The translations under genes were made by a program, and so were the position numbers. From WTGA01 sp965231865 (GTDB lineage Bacteria > Pseudomonadota > Gammaproteobacteria > Arenicellales > Poriferihabitantaceae): a stretch of 64,000 nucleotides of DNA. Each line of letters opens with the position of its first letter. Positions within the stretch are counted from its first letter, which is position 1. Location of the stretch: NCBI GenBank assembly GCA_965231865.1, contig CBDDOJ010000001.1:1116001-1180000 (forward strand), read 5' to 3'. Below, one piece after another: positions 42,810 through 53,259 of this stretch. Below the pieces are notes generated by a model, which was not told where the DNA came from, ran no database searches, and saw only the letters and a list, made by a program, of their open reading frames with translations.

Positions 42810-42886
42810 TGGTGGGCCCGGTAGGACTTGAACCTACGACCAATGGATTATGAGTCCACTGCTCTAACCAACTGAGCTACAGGCCC
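42810..42886 (-). tRNA. tRNA with CAU anticodon (Met or Ile2), CCA encoded
   Basis: 77 nt including CCA. The acceptor stem GGGCCTG pairs with CGGGCCC (one G-U); the D arm is TAGCTCAGTTGGTTAGAGC; the anticodon stem-loop TGGACTCATAATCCA exposes CAT; the T loop is TTCAAGT. CAU could read AUG, or AUA if lysidine-modified; sequence alone does not settle it. It lies 149 bp downstream of rpoD on the same strand, and the serine recombinase element lies directly beyond its 3' end. Confidence 0.95.
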
Positions 42887-43035
42887 TTGTTTATCTCGAT
42901 TCCGGCATGGTCCTGGGAATATCGCAACCCGGATGGAATGGATTGCCGACTCTGGTCCGGGACCATGCCATTTCCAGGCTCCGGCCCAACCGGTGTCATT
43001 CGGCCGGACACCCGGCAATCTTCCTGGCAGAGGTA

Positions 43036-44958
43036 TCAGCTGTTATCCAGGAAACTCTTCAAGTGGTCTGACCGGCTTGGGTGGCGAAGCTTTCGCAATG
43101 CCTTCGCTTCAATCTGGCGTATCCGTTCCCGGGTCACATCGAACTGCTTGCCCACTTCTTCCAACGTGTGGTCGGTGTTCATGCCTATCCCAAATCGCAT
43201 CTGCAGGACCTTGGCTTCGCGTTCGGTCAGCGAATCCAGTATATTGTCCGTTGCATTCTTCAACCCCGTTGCCGTGGCAATATCGACCGGCGCCTTGATA
43301 TTCTTGTCTTCGATGAAATCGCCGAGATGTGAATCGTCGTCATCCCCCACCGGCATTTCCATGGAGATCGGTTCTTTCGCAATTTTCAGGACCTTACGCA
43401 CCTTGTCTTCCGGAAGTTCCATACGCTCCGCCAATTCTTCGGGCAAGGCTTCCCGGCCCTTTTCCTGCAATATCTGCCGGGAAACACGATTGAGCTTGTT
43501 GATCGTCTCGATCATGTGTACCGGAATGCGGATGGTCCTCGCCTGGTCGGCAATGGACCGGGTAATCGCCTGCCGAATCCACCAGGTTGCATACGTTGAA
43601 AACTTGTACCCCCGTCGATATTCAAACTTGTCCACCGCTTTCATCAATCCTATGTTGCCTTCCTGGATCAAATCCAGGAACTGGAGCCCCCGGTTGGTAT
43701 ATTTTTTCGCAATCGAAATCACCAAACGCAGGTTGGCCTCAACCATTTCCTTTTTTGCACGCCGCGCTTTCGCTTCACCGATGGACAGCTTCCGGCTCAA
43801 ATTTTTCAATTCTGCCAGCTCAAGGCCAGCCTTGTCCTGAATTTTGAGCAGCCGCACCGTATGGGAATTCACCGTGTTTCGGTATTTTTCAAGCTTCGGG
43901 GTACTCGGTCCACAGTCATTGACCAACCTGTCGAACCATTCCATGTCCGTTTCGTTATCACGAAAATACTCAAGGAACTGTTGTCTTGGAACCTTCCCGT
44001 AATTGACACAGTATTTCGCAATATTGCGTTCGCATTCTTTCACTTCCCCCATACTGTGGCGCAGGGTCGATACCAGCATCTCCAGTTTTATCGGAACAAA
44101 TTTGATCTGCAGGAGTTCATCTCCGAGTTTCCTTCGATTATTCCGGGCCTGCCTGCTTCCGGCTCCATGGGTTTCCACGGCTCTGACAAAAGCTTTCCAG
44201 GTCCGGCGCATGCGCGTGAACCGGGCAATCGCGTCCTCCAGGTCCGGCCCGCTGGGGCGGTCATCATCTGCCGCGTTTTGACCCGGCGCCCCCGGAGTCG
44301 CAACCGTTTCATCATCCAGGGCATCGATCGCCATAAAATCCACAACCACATCCGTCAATTTCATTTCACCCGCTTCGATCAGGTCCGCGAAATCCAGAAA
44401 TCGACGGATTGCAGCGGGCGTGACAACTACCGCCTGGGTGCTTTGGCGGTTCCCTGCTTCAATGCGTTTGGCCAGTGCGATTTCATCCTCCCGGGTCAAC
44501 AGTTCCACGGTCCCCATTTCACGCATGTACATCCGGACCGGGTCGGTGGTCCGTCCAAATTCGCTTTCCACTGCCGTTTTCAGGGCCGCACTGACTTCTT
44601 CGGCCACTTCCTGGTCTTCCGGATTATCCCGTTTCAGCGTCATGCTGTCCGTATCAGGTGCCTTGTCCACCACCTCAATGCCCATGTCATTAATCATGTT
44701 GACCACGACCTCGATCTGATCGGTGTCATGCATGTTTTCAGGGAGATGGTCGTTAATCTCGGCATAGGTCAGGAATCCTTGGTCCTTGCCCTTGAGAACC
44801 AGTTTTTTCAGGTCCGACTGCGGCTTCGGTGATTTGGCCGACTCTTCATTGCCGGTCGGTTCCTGGGCACCGGAATTACCCGCTTTTTTATCCAATCCAG
44901 CCGAATTGCCTGATTTGGTCTTGACGGTTTCAGGTTTCACTTCAGGTGTTTTTCGCAT
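43036..44958 (-). CDS. rpoD: RNA polymerase sigma factor RpoD (sigma-70)
   Basis: A 640-residue primary sigma factor. Region 1.1 is at about 45-110, a non-conserved acidic insert follows, then regions 2.1-2.4 (YKFSTYATWWIRQAITRSIA, RTIRIPVHM), region 3, and region 4.2 (TLEEVGKQFDVTRERIRQIE). The N-terminal extension before region 1.1 is Lys/Pro/Glu-rich. It directs housekeeping transcription. dnaG lies upstream on the same strand with a 244-bp gap, the remnant of the macromolecular synthesis operon; rpsU is not in the window. Length and all motifs are normal. Confidence 0.97.
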   Translation of the reverse strand: MRKTPEVKPETVKTKSGNSAGLDKKAGNSGAQEPTGNEESAKSPKPQSDLKKLVLKGKDQGFLTYAEINDHLPENMHDTDQIEVVVNMINDMGIEVVDKAPDTDSMTLKRDNPEDQEVAEEVSAALKTAVESEFGRTTDPVRMYMREMGTVELLTREDEIALAKRIEAGNRQSTQAVVVTPAAIRRFLDFADLIEAGEMKLTDVVVDFMAIDALDDETVATPGAPGQNAADDDRPSGPDLEDAIARFTRMRRTWKAFVRAVETHGAGSRQARNNRRKLGDELLQIKFVPIKLEMLVSTLRHSMGEVKECERNIAKYCVNYGKVPRQQFLEYFRDNETDMEWFDRLVNDCGPSTPKLEKYRNTVNSHTVRLLKIQDKAGLELAELKNLSRKLSIGEAKARRAKKEMVEANLRLVISIAKKYTNRGLQFLDLIQEGNIGLMKAVDKFEYRRGYKFSTYATWWIRQAITRSIADQARTIRIPVHMIETINKLNRVSRQILQEKGREALPEELAERMELPEDKVRKVLKIAKEPISMEMPVGDDDDSHLGDFIEDKNIKAPVDIATATGLKNATDNILDSLTEREAKVLQMRFGIGMNTDHTLEEVGKQFDVTRERIRQIEAKALRKLRHPSRSDHLKSFLDNS

Positions 44959-45202
44959 TTATAGTTCGTGGTATCTGGAAAGTAGAAGTGCTGTGCCCCA
45001 TCAGGACACGCAAAAAAATCAACCCCATAGTATACACTGTTTTACGGGTCAAATTTGCTGCTTATCCAGTTCATTGCACCGAAAGCTCCCTGCCATCCAT
45101 TTCCGTCGGACAACCCATTTCAACCGTGAACCCGCCCGGATTGCATGACATTCCGGTCCGGCTGGCCAGATCAATACCTGTCGTTTACGACAGTTGGAAT
45201 AT

Positions 45203-46981
45203 TCATGGCTTTGCCCGGGCCTGAAGCAGCCTGGCCAGCTCTTCTTTCTCACCGGGTCCCAGCAGATTGCTCCGCGCCTTCTCCAGCAGTGCCAGGCGAT
45301 ATTGCGCAGTCTGGTTTTCCAGCAGGCGTGATATGGTATCTTTGAACTGGCTTTCAAGGGCCTTCTCATCGATCAGATTGGATCGTGTTGCCAGTTTTTC
45401 CAGGTATTCATGGTGAGGGGAGTCCCGGAACGCTTCCAGCAGGCGTGCAGTAGTCTGGTCCCCTTTCTCCTGGCACAGGGCAATCATTCCGACCAGGATT
45501 TCAGCCCCGGGTATCTGGAGATGACGCAATTCATCCATATTCGTGATCAATGCCCCCAGATGAGGATTTTGAAGCAGCAGACTGGTTGCCGAGGCCAAGG
45601 GAGAAATTTGTCCTGAATCAGGACCGGCACGGACTTTTCTCCCTGCAGGCCGGGAATGAACCCTGTCCGTGGGCCGGGCTTTTCTCAGTTGGGTTTCTGT
45701 CAGACCGCTGAGCACCGAAAGCCGGGAAAACATCATTTCCTTCATGACACGGCCGGACAATTGATTGACAAGCGGCAAGGCCAGACTGGCGAGCCTGGCT
45801 TTGCCTTCCATCTGACTCATGTCCACCTGCCGGGTCAAATGGTCCAGCAAAAAAACCGAAAACGCGGTGCTGTGATCCACCCTGGTCTGAAATGCATCCC
45901 TGCCTTCGGACCGGATAATGCTATCCGGGTCTTCTCCATCCGGAAGGAAAAGAAAACCGATTTGCCGGTCGTCGTGCATCTCCGGCAATGCCACCTGCAA
46001 TGCTTTCCAGGCCGCCGATCGTCCGGCCCGGTCGCCATCAAAACAGAATATGATTTCGGGAGCCAGCCGGAACAACCGCTGCAGGTGGGTGCGTGTCGTT
46101 GCGGTGCCAAGGGTGGCCACTGCATAGTCAATCCCGTGTTGGGCCAGGCTCACCACATCCATGTAGCCTTCCACAACCAGACTTCTTTGCTGAGTTCCGA
46201 TTTCCTTTCTTGCCCGGTGCATTCCGTACAGTTCCGAGCCTTTATGAAAAAGCGGTGTCTCAGGAGAATTCAGGTACTTGGGTTCACCATCGCCAATGAT
46301 TCGACCACCAAATCCAACAACACGCCCTCGATAGTCTTCAATGGGAAAGATGACCCGACCACGGAAACGGTCGTAGAATCCCGGGTCCCCGGCAACGGTG
46401 TCCGGGTCCTTCTGGACAATCAAACCCGCCTTGGCCATCTGTTCCCGCCGTTGTGGGCTGTCTCCCAGGGCACTGGTCAGGGCATTCCAGCTATCCGGGG
46501 CAAAACCAATCCCAAAGCTCGCGGCCATTTCCCCCGCCAGACCCCGGGACTTCAGGTAAGTCACCGCTGCATGCGCATCCGGGTGCTTGCGCAGTTGATG
46601 CTGAAACCACTGATTGGCCTGTCCGACAATTTCCAGCAGTTGCACGGGCTTGACATCCGTCTTCTTCGGATAACCGCCCTGCTCTTTCGGTATGGCCAAC
46701 CCCGCACTGTCTGCCAGGGTCTCCACCGCTTCGGGAAATGAAAGATTGGAATATTCCATCAGGAATCCAATCGCGGTACCACTCGCGCCGCAGCCAAAAC
46801 AGTAATAAAACTGTTTCACCGCGCTGACGGTAAAGGAAGGGGTTTTTTCGTCATGAAACGGACAGCAGGCTAGATATTCCTTGCCCTTTCGGGTCAAGGG
46901 AACCAATCGGTCGATGACTTCAACGATATCGGTCCGACCAACCAGTTCATCAATAAACGTACTGGGGATTCTGTCTGCCAT
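45203..46981 (-). CDS. dnaG: DNA primase
   Basis: About 592 residues from the ATG at 46981 (MADRIPSTFIDELVGRTDIV), where family similarity begins; the open frame extends 48 codons further without conserved sequence. The zinc-binding domain is CCPFHDEKTPSF...YYCFGCGASG (residues 40-65). The TOPRIM core has LVVEGYMDVVSLAQHG and FDGDRAGRSAA. The C-terminal part is the helicase-binding region. It lays down RNA primers at the fork. It is upstream of rpoD on the same strand and diverges from a small membrane-protein gene. Confidence 0.96.
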   Translation of the reverse strand: MADRIPSTFIDELVGRTDIVEVIDRLVPLTRKGKEYLACCPFHDEKTPSFTVSAVKQFYYCFGCGASGTAIGFLMEYSNLSFPEAVETLADSAGLAIPKEQGGYPKKTDVKPVQLLEIVGQANQWFQHQLRKHPDAHAAVTYLKSRGLAGEMAASFGIGFAPDSWNALTSALGDSPQRREQMAKAGLIVQKDPDTVAGDPGFYDRFRGRVIFPIEDYRGRVVGFGGRIIGDGEPKYLNSPETPLFHKGSELYGMHRARKEIGTQQRSLVVEGYMDVVSLAQHGIDYAVATLGTATTRTHLQRLFRLAPEIIFCFDGDRAGRSAAWKALQVALPEMHDDRQIGFLFLPDGEDPDSIIRSEGRDAFQTRVDHSTAFSVFLLDHLTRQVDMSQMEGKARLASLALPLVNQLSGRVMKEMMFSRLSVLSGLTETQLRKARPTDRVHSRPAGRKVRAGPDSGQISPLASATSLLLQNPHLGALITNMDELRHLQIPGAEILVGMIALCQEKGDQTTARLLEAFRDSPHHEYLEKLATRSNLIDEKALESQFKDTISRLLENQTAQYRLALLEKARSNLLGPGEKEELARLLQARAKP

Positions 46982-47169
46982 GGAAGGATTGTACTTGATC
47001 TGCCCAGGGTTACGGAATGATCCACGGGATTCCCGGTGCGGCGAAGGGACCCCCCCGATGTGGTAAGCTGTTTGTGGCCATTTCAGGCACAGGCTGCCGG
47101 ACTGTTCAACGGACAGATGAGACATGCAGGAAGATCACGAAACGATATCAGACAACCGAAAGATCCAAA

Positions 47170-47592
47170 ATGGAAAACGAGAACAAGATGAAAACAGGAG
47201 GTATCGAAGCAGATGCCACCCGGACCTCGAATACCGCCCCTGCAACAGGCTTTGCAGGCCACCGTAGCCTGAAATGCGAGACCACCATCGGCGAAGTCAT
47301 CTGGCAGATCATCATCTGGATAGTACTGTCTGTGGTTACGTTTGGCCTGGCATTGACCCTGATGCCCTATTACTTCATCAAGGCACTTCTCAATCGCACG
47401 TATATCGTGGACAAAGAAGGATTCAAAATAGCCAGGCTGGAAGTTGAATTTTCCTTTTGGGACATTCTGTGGCATGTCCTTATTTGGCTTCTGTTATCCA
47501 TTGTCACGTTCGGCCTGGCCTATATTGTCTATTGGCACATGGTTCTCAAACGGCTGCTCAATTCGGCTACGTTCACAGAGGTTCATTCCTGA
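47170..47592 (+). CDS. Small membrane protein, DUF6693-like
   Basis: About 140 residues from the ATG at 47170. Two similar halves are visible: GEVIWQIIIWIVLSVVTFGLAL and WDILWHVLIWLLLSIVTFGLAY, here truncated as IIIWIVLSVVTFGLAL and VLIWLLLSIVTFGLAY, each a membrane segment with a W-x-x-x-W and VTFGLA pattern, so the protein is an internal duplication of a two-helix unit. The N-terminal 40 residues are polar. The family is of unknown function. It is divergent from dnaG and convergent with nothing; a 218-bp gap separates it from leuS. Family name is recalled with moderate certainty. Confidence 0.7.
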   Translation: MENENKMKTGGIEADATRTSNTAPATGFAGHRSLKCETTIGEVIWQIIIWIVLSVVTFGLALTLMPYYFIKALLNRTYIVDKEGFKIARLEVEFSFWDILWHVLIWLLLSIVTFGLAYIVYWHMVLKRLLNSATFTEVHS

Positions 47593-47810
47593 CTCGGCTT
47601 TGTGACAAGCACACAACCTTCCTGCGTACAGGCATATTTTGTAAAACAGCAACCCGGAATTTTCCTTCTTCGGACGGGGCGCCAGCCGTAATTTCAATTT
47701 CGGGTCCAGCGTCCCGGAGAAGACTTTCCGGAACCCTTGACGGGTACACAACCCGCCGGATGAATCGGTTAAAATCAGCAGCTTTACCAATTGAATCGAC
47801 TGGTTTCGGT

Positions 47811-50296
47811 ATGACCCACGAATATATCCCCGCTGACATTGAAGCCGCCGCCCAAAACTACTGGGATGAAAACCAGTGTTTCTCGGTGTATGTTTCTCGG
47901 TGTACGAAGACCCGGAAAAGGAAAAATATTACTGTCTTTCAATGCTGCCTTACCCGTCGGGTCAATTACACATGGGGCATGTCCGGAACTACACCATTGG
48001 CGATGTGATCAGTCGGTACCAGAGAATGCTGGGTAAAAACGTACTGCAGCCCATGGGGTGGGATGCATTCGGCCTGCCTGCGGAAAACGCGGCGATTGCA
48101 AACCGGACGCCGCCGGCGAAATGGACGTATGAAAATATCGACTACATGAAAGACCAGCTCAAGCGGCTGGGGTTTGCCTACGACTGGAATCGCGAACTGG
48201 CAACCTGCTCTCCGGAATACTACAAATGGGAACAGTGGTTTTTCAACCGGCTCCTTGAGAAAGGACTCGCATACAAGAAAATGTCCGTGGTCAACTGGGA
48301 CCCGGTGGAACAAACCGTCCTGGCGAACGAACAGGTGGAAAAGGGCCGCGGCTGGCGGTCCGGGGCCCTGGTCGAACGCCGGGAAATCTCACAGTGGTTT
48401 ATTCGGATCACGGCCTACGCGGAAGAATTGCTGAACGAAATCGACAATCTGGGAGGTTGGCCGGATGCCGTACGGGCCATGCAGCGTAACTGGATTGGCC
48501 GGTCCGAAGGGGTGGAATTCACGTTTGAAGTGGATGGCGAGGAACCTCTCGGGGTCTATACAACCCGTCCGGACACCATTTTGGGCATTACCTTTATCTC
48601 CGTCGCAGCGGAACATCCCCTGGCCCTGAAAGCGGCAAAAGACGACCCGGCCATCGCCGCATTTATCAGGGAATGTAAAAATGCGAATACCACCGAAGAA
48701 GAACTGGAAACCATGGAGAAAAAAGGGGTCCCCCTGGGCATTCAGGGCACTCACCCCATCACCGGGGAAAAAATCGACATCTGGGCCGCCAATTTTGTGT
48801 TGATGGGATATGGAACCGGTGCGGTGATGGCTGTCCCCGCCCATGACCAGCGGGACTGGGAATTTGCCAAAAAGCACAATCTTGAAATTCGGCCCGTAAT
48901 CCGGTGGCCGGACGGCACCCCGCACAATTACGATGAGGGTTCACTCATCACCAAGGATGGTGTGGTCTGCAATTCCGGACAGTTCGACAACCTGAACTAC
49001 AGTGAAGCTTTCGAGGCCATTGCCAGGTATCTGGATGAAAGGAACGTCGGCCGGAAAACCATCAATTATCGTCTTCGTGACTGGGGCGTATCGCGACAGC
49101 GTTACTGGGGATGCCCGATTCCTGTCGTCTATGGTGAAGCCGGACAACCCGTTGCCGTACCCGATGACCAGTTGCCCGTTGTGTTACCGGAAGACGTGGA
49201 GTTTTCCGGGGTGCAGTCGCCCATCAAGAATGACCCGGGATACTACCAGACGACCATGCCAGGGACCCGGGATCCGGCGACCCGGGAAACCGACACCTTC
49301 GATACGTTCTTCGAGTCATCCTGGTACTATGCCCGATATTGCTGCCCGGGCCAGGAGGACGCCATGCTGGACGAGCGGGCCAACTACTGGCTCCCGGTTG
49401 ACCAGTATGTCGGGGGTATTGAGCACGCGGTATTGCACCTGTTGTATGCACGATTCTTCTACAAATTAATGCGGGATGCCGGCCTGGTCAACAGCGATGA
49501 GCCTTTTACAAGGCTGTTGTGCCAGGGCATGGTCCTGAACGGTGGTGTCAAGATGTCCAAATCGAAAGGCAATATTGTCGACCCCCAGGAAATGATCGAT
49601 CTGTATGGAGCGGATACCGTACGCCTGTTTATCATGTTTGCTTCCCCTCCGGACCAGGCGGTGGAATGGAATGACGGTGCGGTGGCCGGGGCGCATCGTT
49701 TTTTGCGCCGCTGGTGGTCTTTCGTCCAACGCATGAAAGCCACGCTCGCTCCGGCCAGAAAACGGTTACAGGACCCCTTGTGGGCACACAACCTGGCCGA
49801 TACCCGTGCCAGGGACCTGAGACGTGTCACCCACCGGATTCTGGAAAGGGTCAACCGGGACTACGACAAAATCCACTACAACACCGTTGTTGCAGGGGCC
49901 ATGGAACTGTTCAATTATCTCGAAAAATTCGATGCCGGGGCCAATAAACACTGCACCACAGCATTGCGGGAAAGCGTTGTCATGCTGAATAAGATTCTTT
50001 CCCCCATCGCCCCGCATATTTCCCACCACCTCTGGCATGAATTGGGTGAAGACGGGGATGTTATTGATGCCCGCTGGCCCGTTGTGGACAGCGAAGCACT
50101 GAAAAGTGATCGGGTCAAACTGGTGATCCAGGTGAACGGCAAGCTTCGCAGTGAAATGGAAATTCCCGTATCCAGTACCCGGGAAGAAATCGAATCCATG
50201 GCGCTCCAGGACCCAAGGGTACAGAAGTTTATCCAGGGAAAGAACATCCGGAAAATGATCCTGGTCCCCGGCAGGCTGGTCAATATTGTGGTTTAG
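47811..50296 (+). CDS. leuS: Leucyl-tRNA synthetase, N-terminal frame broken by a 14-bp duplication
   Basis: The family N-terminus is MTHEYIPADIEAAAQNYWDE from the ATG at 47811, but after 27 codons the frame is lost at a 14-bp tandem duplication (47877-47904). Removing one copy restores a single frame of about 823 residues with HIGH motif HMGH (PYPSGQLHMGHVRN), the editing domain, KMSKS (GGVKMSKSKGN) and a normal C-terminus. As it stands, translation of the main frame could begin at a GTG at 47876, replacing the first 25 residues with a few new ones. The gene is essential and normally single-copy, so either this shorter form works, a second leuS exists, or the duplication is an assembly error. 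Confidence 0.93.
47877..47904. repeat. 14-bp tandem duplication inside leuS
   Basis: TGTTTCTCGGTGTA occurs twice head to tail (47877-47890 and 47891-47904). Because 14 is not a multiple of three it shifts the leuS frame. The flanks match the conserved LeuS N-terminus only when one unit is removed. Confidence 0.93.
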
Positions 50297-50386
50297 CCGG
50301 CGGTTACACCAATCCAGGCCTTTCCCGATTCGCCCTATCTCGTATAATCAGGGTCATCTGAACCGAGTAATTCCCGAACCACCCCG

Positions 50387-50863
50387 ATGATGGAGAAATT
50401 CCTGCTGATAGCGCTGACTGTTTCACTGCTCACCGGCTGCGGGTTCAAGTTGCGTGGAAATACCGATCTGTCCGCTGCCCTGAACCCGGTATCCATTGAG
50501 GGGGGGGACCGTGCATTCACCGGGCAACTGGAAACACTGCTCAAGAACAACGGAACCACCGTTGTGGGCAATGACGTTGAATCGGCCACCATTGTCATCT
50601 CCCGGGTCAATTATGAACGGGAGGTTCGCGAGACCAATGCCAAGGGCCTGGCGACGGGTTACAGCTACCGGTACACCGTGATTTTCGAAGTGACGGATGC
50701 CCAGGGGCAGGTCCTGCAGCCAAAGGCTTCCCTCTCCCAGTACCGCACCCTGGATTTCGATCCGGAATACATTCTGGAGGCGGAATATGAAGAGGAATTT
50801 CTGCGTGAAGGAATGGAAAGGGAAATCACGTTGCAGATAATGCGCCGACTTTCCCGCCTCTGA
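50387..50863 (+). CDS. lptE: LPS-assembly lipoprotein LptE
   Basis: A 158-residue outer-membrane lipoprotein. The lipobox is LLTGC with C18, followed by GFKLRG, the signature of LptE. It plugs the LptD barrel and guides lipopolysaccharide to the cell surface. It lies between leuS and holA, the standard gammaproteobacterial order, with a 90-bp gap on the left and 13 bp on the right. Confidence 0.95.
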   Translation: MMEKFLLIALTVSLLTGCGFKLRGNTDLSAALNPVSIEGGDRAFTGQLETLLKNNGTTVVGNDVESATIVISRVNYEREVRETNAKGLATGYSYRYTVIFEVTDAQGQVLQPKASLSQYRTLDFDPEYILEAEYEEEFLREGMEREITLQIMRRLSRL

Positions 50864-50876
50864 CGGGCTCACCCAC

Positions 50877-51902
50877 TTGCGCCTTGACCTCACTTCCCTA
50901 TCCGGCCATTTGAAACAGGGGCTGCATCCCCTGTATCTGCTGTTCGGGTCCGAAATCCTGCTGGTGGAAGAAGCCCTGGACCAGATCAGGGCCCGGGCAA
51001 GGGACGATGGTTATCTTGAGCGGCTGAGATTTACCGCCGAAACCGGGTTTGACTGGAAACAGCTGGGCAGTTACAGCGAAACCCTGTCGCTTTTTGCCGA
51101 AAAACGCCTGATTGAACTGAGAATTCCCTCCGGAAAACCCGGAAAACCCGGTGCCCAGGCACTGACTGAATATGTGGCCCATGGCACGCCTGATGATACG
51201 GTCCTGGTGATCATTTGTGGTCAGATCGATAAACCGGCCCGCAATACCAAATGGTTCGAAACGGTGAGTGCGGTGGCTTCAGTGATCGAATGCCCGGTCA
51301 TTGGCACGGCGAAGTTGCCCGGCTGGATCAGTCAAAGGATGTCCCGGAAAGGACTGAAATTTGAGAATGGAGCCGTTGAACGGCTTTCCTATTTCGTCGA
51401 AGGCAATCTGCTGGCCGCCGCCCAGGAAATCAATCTGTTGGCAATGCTCTACCCGGACCAGGTGATTACAGTAAAAACCGTTGAAAATGTAATCGCTGAT
51501 CATGCCCGGTTCAATGTCTACAACCTCACCGATGCCTGCCTGGCCGGGTCAACACAACGGACGGTCCGCATCCTGCACAGTCTGCGGTCGGAACAGGTTG
51601 AACCCGTCATTGTACTGTGGGCACTGGCCCGGGAAACCCGCACACTCTGCCAGCTTTCCGTGGCAGCGGAAAACGGGAAAAATCCGCAGTCACTGTTCGC
51701 CCGGTATCGAATATGGGCGAGCCGGGGTGCACTGGTGAATGCTGCCCTGAGACGATTCAGCCGCATCCACTGGGAAAACATACTGCGGCGACTGGGCCAG
51801 GCGGACCTGATGGCGAAGGGCCGTATCCCGCTGAAGAGGAAAGACATCTGGGAAGAAATCGAAAGCATTTCCCTGGGCATGTGCGGCACCAAGTCCCGGT
51901 AG
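50877..51902 (+). CDS. holA: DNA polymerase III subunit delta
   Basis: A 341-residue clamp-loader subunit. It starts MRLDLTSLSGHLKQGLHPLY with the family block LYLLFGSEILLVEEALDQIR; AAA+-like domains I-II cover about residues 1-210 and the collar domain the rest. Delta opens the beta sliding clamp. The start is a TTG at 50877, 13 bp after lptE, with no better start nearby, so it depends on coupling to the upstream gene. Confidence 0.95.
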   Translation: MRLDLTSLSGHLKQGLHPLYLLFGSEILLVEEALDQIRARARDDGYLERLRFTAETGFDWKQLGSYSETLSLFAEKRLIELRIPSGKPGKPGAQALTEYVAHGTPDDTVLVIICGQIDKPARNTKWFETVSAVASVIECPVIGTAKLPGWISQRMSRKGLKFENGAVERLSYFVEGNLLAAAQEINLLAMLYPDQVITVKTVENVIADHARFNVYNLTDACLAGSTQRTVRILHSLRSEQVEPVIVLWALARETRTLCQLSVAAENGKNPQSLFARYRIWASRGALVNAALRRFSRIHWENILRRLGQADLMAKGRIPLKRKDIWEEIESISLGMCGTKSR

Positions 51903-51978
51903 GACGAACAGGTCTCCCTGGGTATAAAATACCCGGTTTCCCATTATCCATGACATTTTCCAAATCAGATTGACTGCA

Positions 51979-53259
51979 ATGCAAACCCATTCAGAAGCCA
52001 GCACCGGGATCCGGGACTATATGAACCGGCTCGGCAGGAATGCCGTCGCGGCATCCAAAGAGATTGCACACGCCCGGACCGAACAAAAAAACCGGGCACT
52101 TGCCAATATCGCCCAATCCATCGAAAAACACCGGACCGCCATTCTCAGGGAAAATGCCCGGGACCTGGCCGCCGCAGGGAAGTCCAACCTGTCCAATGCC
52201 CTGCTTGACCGGCTGGAACTGAACCCCCAGCGGGTCGATACCATGGCAAATGGATGCCGGCAGATCGCGGAACTGAATGATCCAGTGGGGGAAATGACCG
52301 CCCTGGTGGACCGCCCGAGCGGGCTTAGAATCGGAAAAATGCGGGTTCCCCTGGGGGTCATCGGCATCATTTATGAATCCCGCCCCAATGTCACCATTGA
52401 TGCGGCGATTCTTTGTCTCAAGGCGGGAAACGCCGTCATTCTGCGGGGAGGGACCGAAGCGATTCACTCGAATCTTGCCATTTCCAGGTGCCTGGACGAA
52501 GGGCTCCGGCAAGCGGGGATCCCGACTGCGTGCGTCCAGTTAATTGAAATTACGGACCGTGCGGCGGTGGGGGAACTCATTACCATGTCGGAGCATGTCG
52601 ACATTATCGTCCCCCGAGGCGGCAAAAGCCTGATTGAGCGAATCAGCCGGGAAGCGACGGTGCCGGTGATCAAGCACCTGGAGGGATTGTGCCATATCTA
52701 TATCGACGATGACGCGGACTTAAGCAAGGCAGCCGAGGTATCCTACAACGCCAAGGCCCGCCGCTACGGCATTTGCGGAGCAATGGAAACCCTGCTGGTC
52801 GCCCAAAGTGTGGCGGCCCGGATCCTGCCCGGACTTTGCGCACGTTACGCTGAAAAAGGCATCGAACTGCGCGGTTGTGAGCGAACGCGGGAACTGGTCC
52901 CCGGACTGCACGCTGCAAGCGAAGACGACTGGCGGACAGAATATCTGGACGCAATTTTATCCATCCGTATCGTCGACGGCCTCGACCAGGCCATCGACCA
53001 TATCGAAACCTACGGGTCCCATCACACGGATGCCATTGTGACGGAAAACCCGGCACACCAGGACCAATTCATTCGCAGGGTGGACTCCAGTTCCGTGATG
53101 GTGAACGCGTCCACCCAGTTTGCGGACGGTTTCGAATACGGCCTCGGTGCCGAAATTGGGATCAGCACCAACAAGCTCCATGTTCGGGGTCCAGTGGGGC
53201 TGGAAGGGCTGACCTCCCAGAAATATGTCGTGATCGGAGACGGGACGATCCGGGCTTAG
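51979..53259 (+). CDS. proA: Gamma-glutamyl phosphate reductase
   Basis: About 426 residues from the ATG at 51979 (a TTG three codons upstream is an alternative). It has the ProA blocks GVIGIIYESRPNVTIDAAIL (about 120) and HLEGLCHIYID, and the catalytic Cys in RRYGICGAMETLL. It reduces gamma-glutamyl phosphate to glutamate semialdehyde in proline synthesis. Placement behind holA, where many gammaproteobacteria have proA or nadD, supports the taxonomic call. Its stop overlaps that of convergent engB. Confidence 0.96.
   Translation: MQTHSEASTGIRDYMNRLGRNAVAASKEIAHARTEQKNRALANIAQSIEKHRTAILRENARDLAAAGKSNLSNALLDRLELNPQRVDTMANGCRQIAELNDPVGEMTALVDRPSGLRIGKMRVPLGVIGIIYESRPNVTIDAAILCLKAGNAVILRGGTEAIHSNLAISRCLDEGLRQAGIPTACVQLIEITDRAAVGELITMSEHVDIIVPRGGKSLIERISREATVPVIKHLEGLCHIYIDDDADLSKAAEVSYNAKARRYGICGAMETLLVAQSVAARILPGLCARYAEKGIELRGCERTRELVPGLHAASEDDWRTEYLDAILSIRIVDGLDQAIDHIETYGSHHTDAIVTENPAHQDQFIRRVDSSSVMVNASTQFADGFEYGLGAEIGISTNKLHVRGPVGLEGLTSQKYVVIGDGTIRA

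Noticed and set aside
45029..45052. rpoD promoter from TTGACC and TATACT on the minus strand
   Set aside because: The two hexamers are only 12 bp apart, too close for a sigma-70 promoter.
47017..47169. N-terminal extension of the small duplicated membrane protein
   Set aside because: The extra 51 residues look random and run into the promoter side of dnaG; the ATG at 47170 fits the family better.
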